From contig NC_010125.1 of assembly GCF_000067045.1 (NCBI RefSeq), forward strand, positions 2,656,001-2,720,000: DNA of 64,000 nt, written 5' to 3'. Positions within the stretch are counted from its first letter, which is position 1. Each line of letters starts with the position of its first letter. Positions 17,859 to 26,633 of this stretch are shown piece after piece. Both the position numbers and the translations under genes were made by a program. Source of the stretch: Gluconacetobacter diazotrophicus PA1 5 (GTDB taxonomy: Bacteria > Pseudomonadota > Alphaproteobacteria > Acetobacterales > Acetobacteraceae). The notes beneath the pieces were generated by a model. It was given only the letters and a program-made list of their open reading frames with translations, did no database searches and was not told the origin of the DNA.

Positions 17859-19592
17859 ATGTCCCACGCCAGCCCCCTGATCACCATCCTGGTCGTCGGC
17901 CTGACATTGGCCTTCGTGCTGGGAATGCTGGCCAACCGGCTGAAGATTTCGGTTCTGGTCGGCTACCTGCTGGCCGGTGTCGCGGTGGGGCCGTTCACGC
18001 CCGGTTTCGTCGCGGACCAGGAACTGGCCCTGCAACTGGCCGATATCGGCGTCATCCTGCTGATGTTCGGGGTCGGGCTGCATTTTTCGGTCAAGGACCT
18101 GCTGGCCGTGCGCGCCATCGCCCTGCCCGGCACCCTGCTGCAGGTGGCGCTGTCCAGCCTGGCCGGCATGGGACTGGCGCTGCTGATGGGCTGGACGGTA
18201 CGGGCAGGGCTGGTCTTCGGCCTGGCGTTGAGCGTCGCCAGCACGGTCGTGCTGATGCGCGCGCTGGACGAACAGCGGCTGATGGAAACCGAGCGCGGGC
18301 ACCTGGCCATCGGGTGGCTGGTGATCCAGGACCTGGTGACCGTGCTGGTGCTGGTCATGCTGCCCGCGCTGGCCCCGGTGCTGAAGGACGGGGCCGCCCA
18401 TGCGCCCACCCTGTGGGCGCTGGCACTGACCCTGGCGCTGACCCTGGGCAAGGTCGCGGCGTTCATCGCGCTGATGCTGCTGGTCGGGCGCCGCGTCATT
18501 CCGGCGGCGCTGCATTACGTGGCGCGGATCGGATCGCGCGAACTGTTCCGCCTGGCGCTGCTGGCCGTGGCGCTGGGCGTCGCCTTCATGGCGTCGGAAC
18601 TGTTCGGCGTCTCCTTCGCGCTGGGGGCCTTCGTCGCGGGCATGGTGCTGAGCGAATCCGCGCTCAGCCAGCACGCGGCGGAGGAAACCCTGCCGCTGCG
18701 CGACGCCTTCGCCGTGCTGTTCTTCATTTCCGTGGGCATGCTGTTCGAACCCACGACCCTGCTGCGTCACCCCGCCAGCCTGCTGGCCCCCCTGGCCGTC
18801 GTCTTCATCGTGACGCCGGCCATCGTGTTCGTCACCCTCTGCATTCTGCGCCAGAGCCTGCGCACCGCGCTGACCATTGCCGCCGGATTGTCGCAGATCG
18901 GGGAATTCTCATTCATCCTGGCGACGCTGGGGGTCGATCTGGGATTGCTGGACGAATCGGCGCGCAGCCTGATCCTGGCCGTCTCGATCCTGTCGATCCT
19001 GCTCAATCCCCTGGCCTTCCTGGCGGTCACCCTGCTGGCCCCGTGGGCGGAGAGGATCGACGCCCTGCGCGCGGGACCACCCGGCGAAGCCGCGACGGTA
19101 GCCCATCCCAGCACCCTGCGCGGGCACGCCGTGGTCGTGGGCTATGGCCGGGTGGGCGCGCTGGTGGTGGACGGGCTGCTGCACCAGGGCTGGCCGCTGC
19201 TGGTGATCGAAACCGGGGACATGGCGATGCAGCCCCTGCGCGATCGCGGGATCGAGACCATTCTGGGCAATGCCGCCGATCCCGCGGTCCTGGCCGCCGC
19301 GAACATTCCCGAGGCCCGGCTGCTGGTCGTGGCAATCCCCGAGGCGTTCGAGGCCGGACAGGTGGTCGCGCAGGGCCGCGCCGCCAATCCGTCCATCACC
19401 ATCATCGCCCGCGCGCATTTCGACAGCGCGGTCGATCACCTGCACCATCTGGGCGCGGACGTCGTCATCATGGGCGAACGCGAAATTGCCCGGGCGATGC
19501 TGGACCATGCCGAACACGACATATCCCCTATCTCTCCGGTACACGCCATGACGCGCGCCCTGCCGGAAATGGGCGGCGGCGCGGTGGCATAG
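17859..19592 (+). CDS. YbaL/KefB-type cation:proton antiporter (CPA2) with RCK domain
   Basis: 577 residues. Residues 1-395 hold about twelve membrane helices typical of Na+/H+ exchanger (CPA2) proteins, including GYLLAGVAVGPFTPGF and GVLLM-type segments. Residues 410-530 form a Rossmann RCK-N/TrkA-N domain (HAVVVGYGRVGALVV). Length and order match E. coli YbaL, a putative K+ efflux antiporter. No UspA-like extension. Ion specificity is inferred. Confidence 0.88.
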   Translation: MSHASPLITILVVGLTLAFVLGMLANRLKISVLVGYLLAGVAVGPFTPGFVADQELALQLADIGVILLMFGVGLHFSVKDLLAVRAIALPGTLLQVALSSLAGMGLALLMGWTVRAGLVFGLALSVASTVVLMRALDEQRLMETERGHLAIGWLVIQDLVTVLVLVMLPALAPVLKDGAAHAPTLWALALTLALTLGKVAAFIALMLLVGRRVIPAALHYVARIGSRELFRLALLAVALGVAFMASELFGVSFALGAFVAGMVLSESALSQHAAEETLPLRDAFAVLFFISVGMLFEPTTLLRHPASLLAPLAVVFIVTPAIVFVTLCILRQSLRTALTIAAGLSQIGEFSFILATLGVDLGLLDESARSLILAVSILSILLNPLAFLAVTLLAPWAERIDALRAGPPGEAATVAHPSTLRGHAVVVGYGRVGALVVDGLLHQGWPLLVIETGDMAMQPLRDRGIETILGNAADPAVLAAANIPEARLLVVAIPEAFEAGQVVAQGRAANPSITIIARAHFDSAVDHLHHLGADVVIMGEREIARAMLDHAEHDISPISPVHAMTRALPEMGGGAVA

Positions 19593-19604
19593 CGCGGATC
19601 GGGA

Positions 19605-19802
19605 TCAGGCTGCGAAAAACGCCGCCGTCGCCTGGGACAGCGCATGAAGGCCCGCGCCGCCGTTCCACACCATGCAGGCCGCCCAGGCGACGGCTAGCAG
19701 CACGGCCGCCCTGCCGCCCCATTCCGCCCACTGGGCCGCGGACGGCATGCGGTCCCGCCCGCGCGCCGGAATGGTCCCCGGGCAGCCGCAGCGCGTGTTC
19801 AT
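19605..19802 (-). CDS. Small membrane protein, coupled to upstream ORF
   Basis: 65 residues with one strong hydrophobic helix (AAVLLAVAWAACMVW). The ATG follows AGGGGG at good spacing and overlaps the stop of the upstream 67-codon ORF by ATGA. Function unknown; coupling and codon pattern favour a real gene. Confidence 0.5.
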   Translation of the reverse strand: MNTRCGCPGTIPARGRDRMPSAAQWAEWGGRAAVLLAVAWAACMVWNGGAGLHALSQATAAFFAA

Positions 19803-20002
19803 AACGCCCCCTGGCATAAGCGGGCACGACGGAATTGCTGCGCCACCCGGTGCGTCAGCACGGCCAGGTCCGGCAATGTCTGGTTATGCAGGGAACGCAC
19901 GCTGTCGTGCGTGGCGTAGAAGCGCCGGCCGCCGAGACCATCCAGCACGATGGCCGCGCCCAGGAAGATGCCGTCGACTTCGATAATCGTGGAATTCAGC
20001 AT
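19799..20002 (-). CDS. Hypothetical 67-residue protein
   Basis: Soluble, mixed alpha/beta composition (STIIEVDGIFLGAAIVLD, then RFYATHDSVRSLHNQ). It overlaps the following small membrane protein gene by four bases. ATG 20002 has GGAT upstream; a longer in-frame start at 20041 exists. No family is recognised. It is transcribed away from the M3 peptidase gene. Confidence 0.5.
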   Translation of the reverse strand: MLNSTIIEVDGIFLGAAIVLDGLGGRRFYATHDSVRSLHNQTLPDLAVLTHRVAQQFRRARLCQGAL

Positions 20003-20353
20003 GGATATCCGTCCGTCGGTATATTCGGCGGCCGGCGGCATGCCGGTCCGTCAAGGCGTGGCGTTCGGCCCGCCGCGCTGGCCGCAGCACCGCGCGCTAC
20101 ATCGGTGCCAGTTCCACATTCGCATCGCCATCGTGCCCCGATCCCGAAATCCCGACAAATCGCAGGATTTACCAGATCATACGTCATATATCGTCATGGT
20201 CAATAGTTATAACGAAAAGATTATGTTATTTTGCAAATCCACCACGCCATCCACGGCCTTAAGCGGCCTGCCGGATCGTTTCGGGTCGGGTGGATTTTCA
20301 TGCCCCGTTGGCCCATCCTGCGCGCCATGCCACCGCAGAAGGTCTGGAAACGC
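20003..20353. other. Intergenic region with AT-rich stretch
   Basis: The divergent space between the small ORF pair and the peptidase gene. The half near the peptidase (about 20155-20240) is clearly AT-rich and is the likely promoter zone. No gene or RNA is recognised. Confidence 0.4.
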
Positions 20354-22480
20354 ATGAATCGTACCGTCTGGCTTCGTACCGTCGCCGCGTGCCTGGGTGG
20401 CTGGGCGGCCCTGTCCGGCCCGGCCCATGCCGCCGACAATCCGTTCCTGACCGCCAGCACGCTGCCGTTCCAGGCCCCGCGCTTCGACCTGATCCATGAC
20501 GGCGACTACCAGCCCGCGTTCGAGCAGGGCATGGCGCAGCAGATGGCCGAAATCCAGGCAATCGCGGATTATCCCGCGCCCCCGACCTTCGACAACACCA
20601 TCGCGGCAATGGAACGTTCTGGCCGCGTGCTGGACCGGGTGTCCGAGACCTTCGACGGGGTGTACCAGGCCAACACCAATCCGGCGCTGGATGCCGTGCA
20701 AACGGCCATCGCGCCGAAACTGGCCCAGCATCAGGATGCGATCTACCTGAATCCCGGACTGTTCGCCCGGGTCCGCACGCTGTACGACGCGCGCGCCACG
20801 CTGCACCTGACGGAAGAGCAGGCGCAGCTCCTGACGGTCTATTATCAGCAATTCATCCATGCCGGCGCGCAATTGTCCGCCGCGGACCAGGCGACGCTGC
20901 GCGGATTGAACACGCACCTGTCGCAACTGGAAACCCGCTTCCAGCAGACCTTGCTGACAGCGACCCGGCAGGGCGCGCTGGTCGTCTGGCGCCCCGCCGC
21001 CCTGCACGGGCTGGACCGGGCCGCACTGGATGCCGCCGCCGAAGCCGCCAGGGGGCGCGGGCTGACGGACGCATGGGCGCTGCCGCTGCAGAACACGACG
21101 CAGCAGCCGGACCTGCAATCCCTGACCGATCGCGCCACGCGCCAGGCGCTGTTCGCCGATAGCTGGCTGCGCGCCGAACACGGCGACAGCGGGGACACGC
21201 GCGCCGTCATCGCCGAACTGGCGCAGTTGCGCGCGCGCAAGGCAGCACTGCTGGGCTATCCCGATTACGCGTCATACGTGCTGTATGACCAGATGGCCGA
21301 TACCCCTGCGAAGGTGCAGCGTTTCATCGCGCAGCTCGTGCCCGCGACGCTGGCCGAACAGAAGCGCGAAATCGCGGATATCCGCGCCGCCATCCATGTG
21401 GACGGCCAGACCTTCCAGCCCCAGCCGTGGGACTGGACCCATTACGCCGAACAGGTGCGCAAGGCGCGCTACGACCTGGACCAGAACCAGGTCAAACCCT
21501 ATTTCGAACTGGACAGGGTGCTGCGCGACGGCGTGTTCTTCGCCGCCAACCGGCTGTACGGGCTTACATTCACCGAACGCAAGGACATCCCCGTCTACAA
21601 CCCCGACGTACGGGTGTTCCAGGTCACCGACAAGGACGGGTCGCCGCTGGCGCTGATCTATTTCGATTACTTCAAGCGCGACAACAAGAACGGCGGCGCC
21701 TGGATGTCGAATTTCGTGGGGCAGTCGCACCTGCTGGGCACGAAGCCGGTGGTCTATAACGTCGCGAACTTCACCAAGCCGGCGCCGGGGCAACCCGCCC
21801 TGATCAGTTTCGACGACGTCACCACGATGTTCCACGAATTCGGCCATGCGCTGCACGGCATGTTCGCCGACCAGACCTATCCCACCCTGTCCGGCACCGC
21901 CGTGGCCCGCGATTTCGTCGAATTCCCGTCCCAGTTCAACGAACATTGGGCGCTGGACCCGATCGTCTTCGCCCATTACGCCAGACAGTACCAGACCGGC
22001 GCCGCGATGCCGCAGCCCCTGGTCGACAAGATCAGGAAGGCCGCGCGCTTCGACCAGGGCTACGCGCTGGGCGAGGTCATCGCCGCCGCCAAGCTGGACA
22101 TGGACTGGCACATGCTGCCCGCCGGCGCCCCGCGCCAGGACGTCGACCGGTTCGAAGCGGACTCGCTGGCCCGATCCGGACTGGATACCACGGACGTTCC
22201 GCCCCGCTACCGGTCCAGCTATTTCCTGCACATCTGGGCCAACGGCTATGCCGCCGGCTATTATGCCTATCTGTGGACCGAGATGCTGGACGACGCGGCG
22301 TTTTCCTGGTTCCGCGCCCACGGCGGGCTGACGCGCGAAAACGGGCAGCGCTTCCGCGACATGATCCTGTCACGCGGGCATACGATGGCGTACGGCCCGA
22401 TGTTCCGCGCCTTCTACGGCCAGGACCCCGATATCACCCCGATGCTGCGACATCGCGGGCTGGTCCCGGGCCAGGAGTGA
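20354..22480 (+). CDS. dcp: M3 metallopeptidase, peptidyl-dipeptidase Dcp-like
   Basis: 708 residues beginning with a Sec signal peptide (WLRTVAACLGGWAALSGPAHA, cleaved after AHA), so it is likely periplasmic. The M3 zinc motif HEFGHALHG lies near residue 495, with the downstream glutamate region EFPSQFNEHW. The family removes C-terminal dipeptides from oligopeptides; classic Dcp is cytosolic, so export is notable though seen in homologues. ATG 20354 places the signal peptide at the N-terminus; longer starts would bury it. Confidence 0.9.
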   Translation: MNRTVWLRTVAACLGGWAALSGPAHAADNPFLTASTLPFQAPRFDLIHDGDYQPAFEQGMAQQMAEIQAIADYPAPPTFDNTIAAMERSGRVLDRVSETFDGVYQANTNPALDAVQTAIAPKLAQHQDAIYLNPGLFARVRTLYDARATLHLTEEQAQLLTVYYQQFIHAGAQLSAADQATLRGLNTHLSQLETRFQQTLLTATRQGALVVWRPAALHGLDRAALDAAAEAARGRGLTDAWALPLQNTTQQPDLQSLTDRATRQALFADSWLRAEHGDSGDTRAVIAELAQLRARKAALLGYPDYASYVLYDQMADTPAKVQRFIAQLVPATLAEQKREIADIRAAIHVDGQTFQPQPWDWTHYAEQVRKARYDLDQNQVKPYFELDRVLRDGVFFAANRLYGLTFTERKDIPVYNPDVRVFQVTDKDGSPLALIYFDYFKRDNKNGGAWMSNFVGQSHLLGTKPVVYNVANFTKPAPGQPALISFDDVTTMFHEFGHALHGMFADQTYPTLSGTAVARDFVEFPSQFNEHWALDPIVFAHYARQYQTGAAMPQPLVDKIRKAARFDQGYALGEVIAAAKLDMDWHMLPAGAPRQDVDRFEADSLARSGLDTTDVPPRYRSSYFLHIWANGYAAGYYAYLWTEMLDDAAFSWFRAHGGLTRENGQRFRDMILSRGHTMAYGPMFRAFYGQDPDITPMLRHRGLVPGQE

Positions 22481-22562
22481 CCCGCACGCGTTGAGGCAAA
22501 TCATTGGCCAGGCGCGACGGATGGCGCACCATGGCCCCGATTTTCGACAAGGAGAGACCACC

Positions 22563-23321
22563 ATGGCCCGCGTTTCCGGAAAAGTGGCGATCGTCACGGG
22601 GGCGTCCCGTGGGATCGGCAAGGCCACCGCCCTGATGCTGGCCCGCGAGGGCGCGCGCGTCGCCGTCGCCGACCTGAAGGAGGACGAGGGCCAGGCGGTC
22701 GTCGCCGAGATCGGGGCGGCGGGCGGCGAGGCCCTGTTCGTGCCGCTGGACGTCAGCAGCGAGGACGCCTGGACCCAGGCCATGGCGGCGGTGACGGGCC
22801 GGTTCGGCCGGCTGGACATTGCCGTCAACAATGCCGGCATCGCGTTTTCCGGCACCGTGGAAAGCACGGACCTGGCCGAATGGCGCCGCGTGCAGTCGAT
22901 CAACCTGGACGGGGTGTTCCTGGGCACCAAGTTCGCCGTCGCGGCGATGAAGGATCATGGCGGGTCGATCATCAACCTGTCGTCGATCGAAGGGCTGATC
23001 GGCGATCCGACGCTGGCGGCGTACAATGCCAGCAAGGGCGGCGTACGGCTGTTCACCAAGTCGGCGGCGCTGCACTGCGCGCGCTCGGGCTACAAGATCC
23101 GGGTCAATTCCGTCCATCCGGGCTATATCTGGACACCGATGGTCCAGGGCCTGACCGCCGACCAGGCAGCCGCCCGCGAAAAGCTGGTGGCGCTGCATCC
23201 GATCGGCCATCTGGGCGAGGCCGACGACATCGCCTACGGCATTCTTTACCTTGCCTCGGACGAATCCAAATTCATGACCGGCAGCGAACTGGTGATCGAC
23301 GGCGGCTACACCGCGCAGTAA
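22563..23321 (+). CDS. Short-chain dehydrogenase/reductase
   Basis: 252 residues with the classical SDR pattern: TGASRGIGKAT (NAD(P) loop), NNAGIA, the catalytic Ser in NLSSIEG, YNASKGG (Tyr/Lys), and the C-terminal SELVIDGGYTAQ. Asp in VADLKED after beta2 suggests NAD(H) preference. It resembles secondary-alcohol dehydrogenases of the R-ADH/cyclopentanol type, but the substrate cannot be set. AAGGAGA precedes the ATG. It is followed by the IS630 element. Confidence 0.87.
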   Translation: MARVSGKVAIVTGASRGIGKATALMLAREGARVAVADLKEDEGQAVVAEIGAAGGEALFVPLDVSSEDAWTQAMAAVTGRFGRLDIAVNNAGIAFSGTVESTDLAEWRRVQSINLDGVFLGTKFAVAAMKDHGGSIINLSSIEGLIGDPTLAAYNASKGGVRLFTKSAALHCARSGYKIRVNSVHPGYIWTPMVQGLTADQAAAREKLVALHPIGHLGEADDIAYGILYLASDESKFMTGSELVIDGGYTAQ

Positions 23322-23375
23322 GGGATGCGAATCCGGGCCCGCGCGCCGCGATCGGATTATACCAACTCCTGTTTG

Positions 23376-23748
23376 TTAAAACCCATGTGCCCATTGTCGT
23401 AGCCCGAGGGACATGATGCGCCAGGGCTGGTCGACGAGCTGGTTCCAGGCGTGGCAGCAGATATCGACGATGTCGTCGTAGGTGCGGAAGATCCGGTTCG
23501 ACAGCCAGGTATTGCGCATGAACTGCCAGACGTTTTCCACCGGATTGAGTTCGGGCGAGCGTGGCGGGAGCGGCAGGATGGTGATGTTGGCGGGGATATC
23601 GAGTTTCGGGCTGGTATGCCACGCTGCCTGATCGACGATGAGGATAGCGTGAGCGCCCGGCGCTACGGCCTGCGAGATCTCGTCGAGATGCCGGTTCATG
23701 GCGTGGAGGTTGCACCAGGGCAGGACGAGGGCCGCTCCCTTGCCTAGC
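23376..23748 (-). pseudogene. IS630 transposase, C-terminal part
   Basis: Carries the catalytic end of the DDE domain: AILIVDQAAWH and the conserved LPPRSPELNPVENVW. It is cut off from the N-terminal part by the IS481 insertion. Joining across one copy of CCTAGC reads ICPALGKGAAL in one frame, so nothing was lost at the junction. Confidence 0.85.
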
Positions 23749-24792
23749 TGTTTGGTCCCGGGATTTGGTGGTGCATTATTTTCACATGAGTGGAAGGATG
23801 CGCTATGGGCCAGGTTCACCACGGAAGCGCCACGACGACAGCGGCAGTCCGTCGAGCGATACAACATAGTCAAGAGAGCCTGAGGGTTCTGGCGAAACGC
23901 TACGGGATCAACCCGAAGACGGTCGCCAAATGGAAGGGGCGGACCGATACGTCGGATCGACGCACCGGTCCGAAGGTCGCATCCTCAACCATCCTGTCGA
24001 CCGAAGAAGAAGCGATCGTTGTGGCCTTCCGTCGCCATACCCTGCTGCCTCTTGATGATTGCCTTTATGCGCTTCAGGCGACGATCCCGCATCTGACGCG
24101 ATCTTCCCTGCACCGTTGTTTTCAGCGCCATGGGATCAGCCGCCTGCCCGAGACCGAAGGCGACAAACCAAAACGGTCGAAGTTCAAGAGTTATCCGATC
24201 GGCTATTTTCACATCGACATTGCTGAAGTCCGCACTGAAATGGGGCGCCTTTATCTTCTGGTGGCGATCGACCGGACCTCGAAATTCGCTTTTGTCCAAT
24301 TGCACGAGAAAGCGACACGTCGCGTTGCCGGTGACTTCCTGCGTGCTCTGGCCGCTGCGGTTCCCTACCGCATCCATACCGTGCTGACCGATAACGGCAC
24401 GCATTTTACCGATCCGGCCGGCAATGGATGGACACCCGAAGACATCAAGGCCATGCGGGCGGATGGTGTCCTGTTCCGGTGCCACTCTTTTGAACTGGCC
24501 TGTGCTGATCTCGATATCGAGCATCGACTGACAAAGCCGCGACATCCCTGGACGAATGGCCAGGTCGAGAGGATGAACCGCACGATCAAGGACGCCACCG
24601 TCAAGCGCTTCTACTACGAAACACATGACCAGTTGCGTCAACACCTCGCCGACTTCGTTACCGCCTACAATTTCGCCCGCAGGCTCAAGACCCTGCGCGG
24701 CCTCACTCCATATGAATTCATTTGTCAGCAGTGGGAAAAAGAACCATCACGGTTCATACATAATCCGCACCACCAAATCCCGGGACAAAACA
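23749..24792. mobile_element. IS481-family element with 6-bp target duplication
   Basis: Terminal inverted repeats of 26 bp at 23749-23774 and 24767-24792 differ at a single base and begin TGT. The direct repeat CCTAGC flanks both ends (23743-23748, 24793-24798), matching the NCTAGN target known for IS481. The element is 1044 bp, the size of IS481. It is inserted in the IS630 transposase gene, so it is the younger of the two. Confidence 0.95.
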
Positions 24793-24797
24793 CCTAG
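23790..24797 (+). CDS. IS481-family transposase
   Basis: 335 codons; a second ATG at 23805 is equally usable. The N-terminal helix-turn-helix is LAKRYGINPKTVAKW. The rve-type DDE core shows YFHIDIAE, TVLTDNGTHF and the glutamate in NGQVERMNR. The last codon straddles the element's end and the TAG stop lies in the duplicated target CCTAGC, outside the IS. The frame is otherwise intact, so the element may be active. Confidence 0.93.
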   Translation: MEGCAMGQVHHGSATTTAAVRRAIQHSQESLRVLAKRYGINPKTVAKWKGRTDTSDRRTGPKVASSTILSTEEEAIVVAFRRHTLLPLDDCLYALQATIPHLTRSSLHRCFQRHGISRLPETEGDKPKRSKFKSYPIGYFHIDIAEVRTEMGRLYLLVAIDRTSKFAFVQLHEKATRRVAGDFLRALAAAVPYRIHTVLTDNGTHFTDPAGNGWTPEDIKAMRADGVLFRCHSFELACADLDIEHRLTKPRHPWTNGQVERMNRTIKDATVKRFYYETHDQLRQHLADFVTAYNFARRLKTLRGLTPYEFICQQWEKEPSRFIHNPHHQIPGQNT

Positions 24798-25483
24798 CGC
24801 CGGACAGATCGCTCCGAAGATCCAGGCCGAACGTGTGCGCTGATCGGCAGGCGCGCGTGGACGGGTGCCGCGTCTGGCCCAGCGGCGCGTCAGCTTCGTT
24901 TTCTGGCCGACCCTCGCCTCGTCGCCCCACCAGAGTTCGATGGCCTTGCCGGGATGCCGGGCCCGGATCCCGGCCATGACGTCGGGGAAGCTTTTTTAAA
25001 AACGTCCTGGGCCTCGGGATCCTGGGCATGGTGCCGGGGGCGTCCCGTCAGAAGGCGGAAGTCGAGGCCCCGGATAACGGCGCTCAGCCGGCTGCGCGAA
25101 AGAGAGACGCCGAATTCCTCATAAAGCCATTGCCCCAGATCAGCCTGCCGCCAGCGCACCACCCCATGCACGGCAGCGATCGGGCCGTCCTCGATCCGGC
25201 GCATCAGCGCTTCCAACATGGCTGGTGTCAGGCGGGGAACGACACCGCCCCCATGATGATCCCGCACGCCATCCGGGCCCTCGGCGTTGAAACGCACCAC
25301 CCAGTCCCGCACAATCTGCCGATCCGTCCCAGCCAGTCGTGCCGCGTCTCCGCGTGACGCACCATCGTAGATCGCCGCCAGCGCCAGAAGCCGACGCGCC
25401 TGGCCCGCATGCCTCGTTGTCCGCGCCAGAGCACGCAGTCCCGCCGCATCATAATCCTCACGCAACGCTAACGCCCCGCCCAT
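24793..25483 (-). pseudogene. IS630 transposase, N-terminal part with A6 frameshift site
   Basis: ATG 25483 with GGAGG upstream opens a helix-turn-helix region (GDAARLAGTDRQIVRDWV). The frame must shift by -1 at a T5A6G run (24991-25002) to continue into FPDVMAGIRARHPG and WWGDEARVG, the first DDE aspartate region. Many IS630 members use programmed -1 shifting at such runs, so this need not be damage; the real break is the IS481 insertion at 24793. Confidence 0.82.
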
Positions 25484-25652
25484 TCGGATGCCTCCCGCCC
25501 GGTTCGGCATCCTGTGAATCACAGCTCGTTCCAGAACGATACCGTCAGGCAATCACATATGAGTCAGGGCGGACCGGAGTTGGTATTAGACAATTTTCCG
25601 GCCTCGCTGCTACCGTTCCCCACGGTCAATAACTATTGGGACACGCTCCTCC

Positions 25653-25922
25653 ATGAGCAAGGCTTTCATCGCCGCCGTTCTTCAGGATTCTCTTGCCTGC
25701 ACAGGCGTCGCCGCCGGCAAGGCCGCCGACGACCTGATTACCGCCATCGTGGCAACCTTGCAGGAGGAAGGCGGTTTCACGCTGCCGTCGTTCGGCACAT
25801 TCACCGTGCACAAGACCAAGGCGCGCAAGGCGCTGAACCCCCGCACCGGCGAACCGGTGAAGGTCAAGGCCGGCAAGACCGTCCGTTTCAAGGCCAGTCC
25901 CAACCTGAAAAAGGCGGTCTGA
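25653..25922 (+). CDS. HU-family DNA-binding protein
   Basis: 89 residues, the standard HU/IHF length. The beta-arm region is FGTFTVHKTKARKALNPRTGE and the C-terminal helix is VRFKASPNLKKAV. It bends and compacts DNA as a dimer. The arm departs from the usual RNP tip (RTGE is present). It lies just after the IS630 right end; a promoter would have to sit in the 67 bp between them or in the IS. Confidence 0.92.
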   Translation: MSKAFIAAVLQDSLACTGVAAGKAADDLITAIVATLQEEGGFTLPSFGTFTVHKTKARKALNPRTGEPVKVKAGKTVRFKASPNLKKAV

Positions 25923-25925
25923 TCA

Positions 25926-25942
25926 GGGGCCGGTCCGGCCCC
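25926..25942 (+). terminator. GC-rich hairpin after the HU gene
   Basis: GGGGCCGG and CCGGCCCC face each other across one base, four bases after the HU stop codon. No T run follows, so termination efficiency is uncertain. Confidence 0.45.
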
Positions 25943-26153
25943 GCCCCGCAGTGGCGCGTGCCGGACCACCCCGAACGGCCCTCCTCCCCGGCGGATGCCT
26001 TTCTGGCAATGCCGCTGGACGGCCGCGCGCTTCCGCGATCTGATAAAGCGACCTTTTGTCGTGCATTTCGCGTCCTGGTTGGTTCCGCCCTCGACGGTGG
26101 CATTCTATACGCAGCCGACCCACCCCACCGGCCAAGCCACCCGGAGCCCGTCA

Positions 26154-26630
26154 ATGACCACCCTGCCTGCCGATCACCGCGTCACGCTGGAGGATTTGCT
26201 GTCCACCGTCGAATCCGTTCTGACGGGCGAACGCGACCTGATCGCCAACATGGCGAACATCTCCGCCCTGCTGTTCGAGGCGCTGCCGGACATCAACTGG
26301 GCCGGGTTCTATATCCTGCGTGACGGCGAACTGGTGCTGGGGCCGTTCCAGGGGCGGGTCGCCTGCACCCGCATCGCAGTGGGCCGGGGCGTCTGCGGCA
26401 CCGCCGCGGCCCGGCGAAGCACCATCGTGGTGCCCGACGTGCATGCCTTTCCCGGCCATATCGCCTGCGACACCGCGTCCGAATCCGAAATCGTCGTTCC
26501 GATCCTGGACGGTGACCGGCTGATCGGGGTGCTGGATATCGACAGCCCGATCAGGGACCGTTTCACACCGCAGGATCGGCTGGTCCTGGAACAGGTGGCG
26601 GCGCTGCTTGTTCCCGCACCGACCGCCTGA
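26154..26630 (+). CDS. Free methionine-(R)-sulfoxide reductase (GAF, YebR-like)
   Basis: 158 residues forming one GAF domain. ALPDINWAGFYIL and the three active-site-type cysteines (VACTRI, GVCGTAA, HIACD) followed by SESEIVVPI match the fRMsr family (E. coli YebR/MsrC), which reduces free Met-R-O. ATG 26154 fits the family start; upstream frame is unlike it. The next gene is convergent, with its end four bases away. Confidence 0.9.
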   Translation: MTTLPADHRVTLEDLLSTVESVLTGERDLIANMANISALLFEALPDINWAGFYILRDGELVLGPFQGRVACTRIAVGRGVCGTAAARRSTIVVPDVHAFPGHIACDTASESEIVVPILDGDRLIGVLDIDSPIRDRFTPQDRLVLEQVAALLVPAPTA

Positions 26631-26633
26631 GCG

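Larger units (their letters stand above)
23360..25585. mobile_element. IS630-family element, interrupted by an IS481 element
   Basis: Ten-base ends TACCAACTCC (23360-23369) and its complement (25576-25585) bound the element, each starting with the TA expected of IS630 targets. Between them, on the minus strand, lie the N- and C-terminal parts of one IS630 transposase separated by a 1044-bp IS481 element. Without that insertion the element would be about 1.18 kb, normal for the family. It lies between the SDR gene and the HU gene and breaks no host gene. Confidence 0.88.

Noticed and set aside
24890-24990. IS630 frameshift read as a simple inactivating mutation
   Set aside because: The shift coincides exactly with a T5A6G run, the type used for programmed frameshifting in the family.
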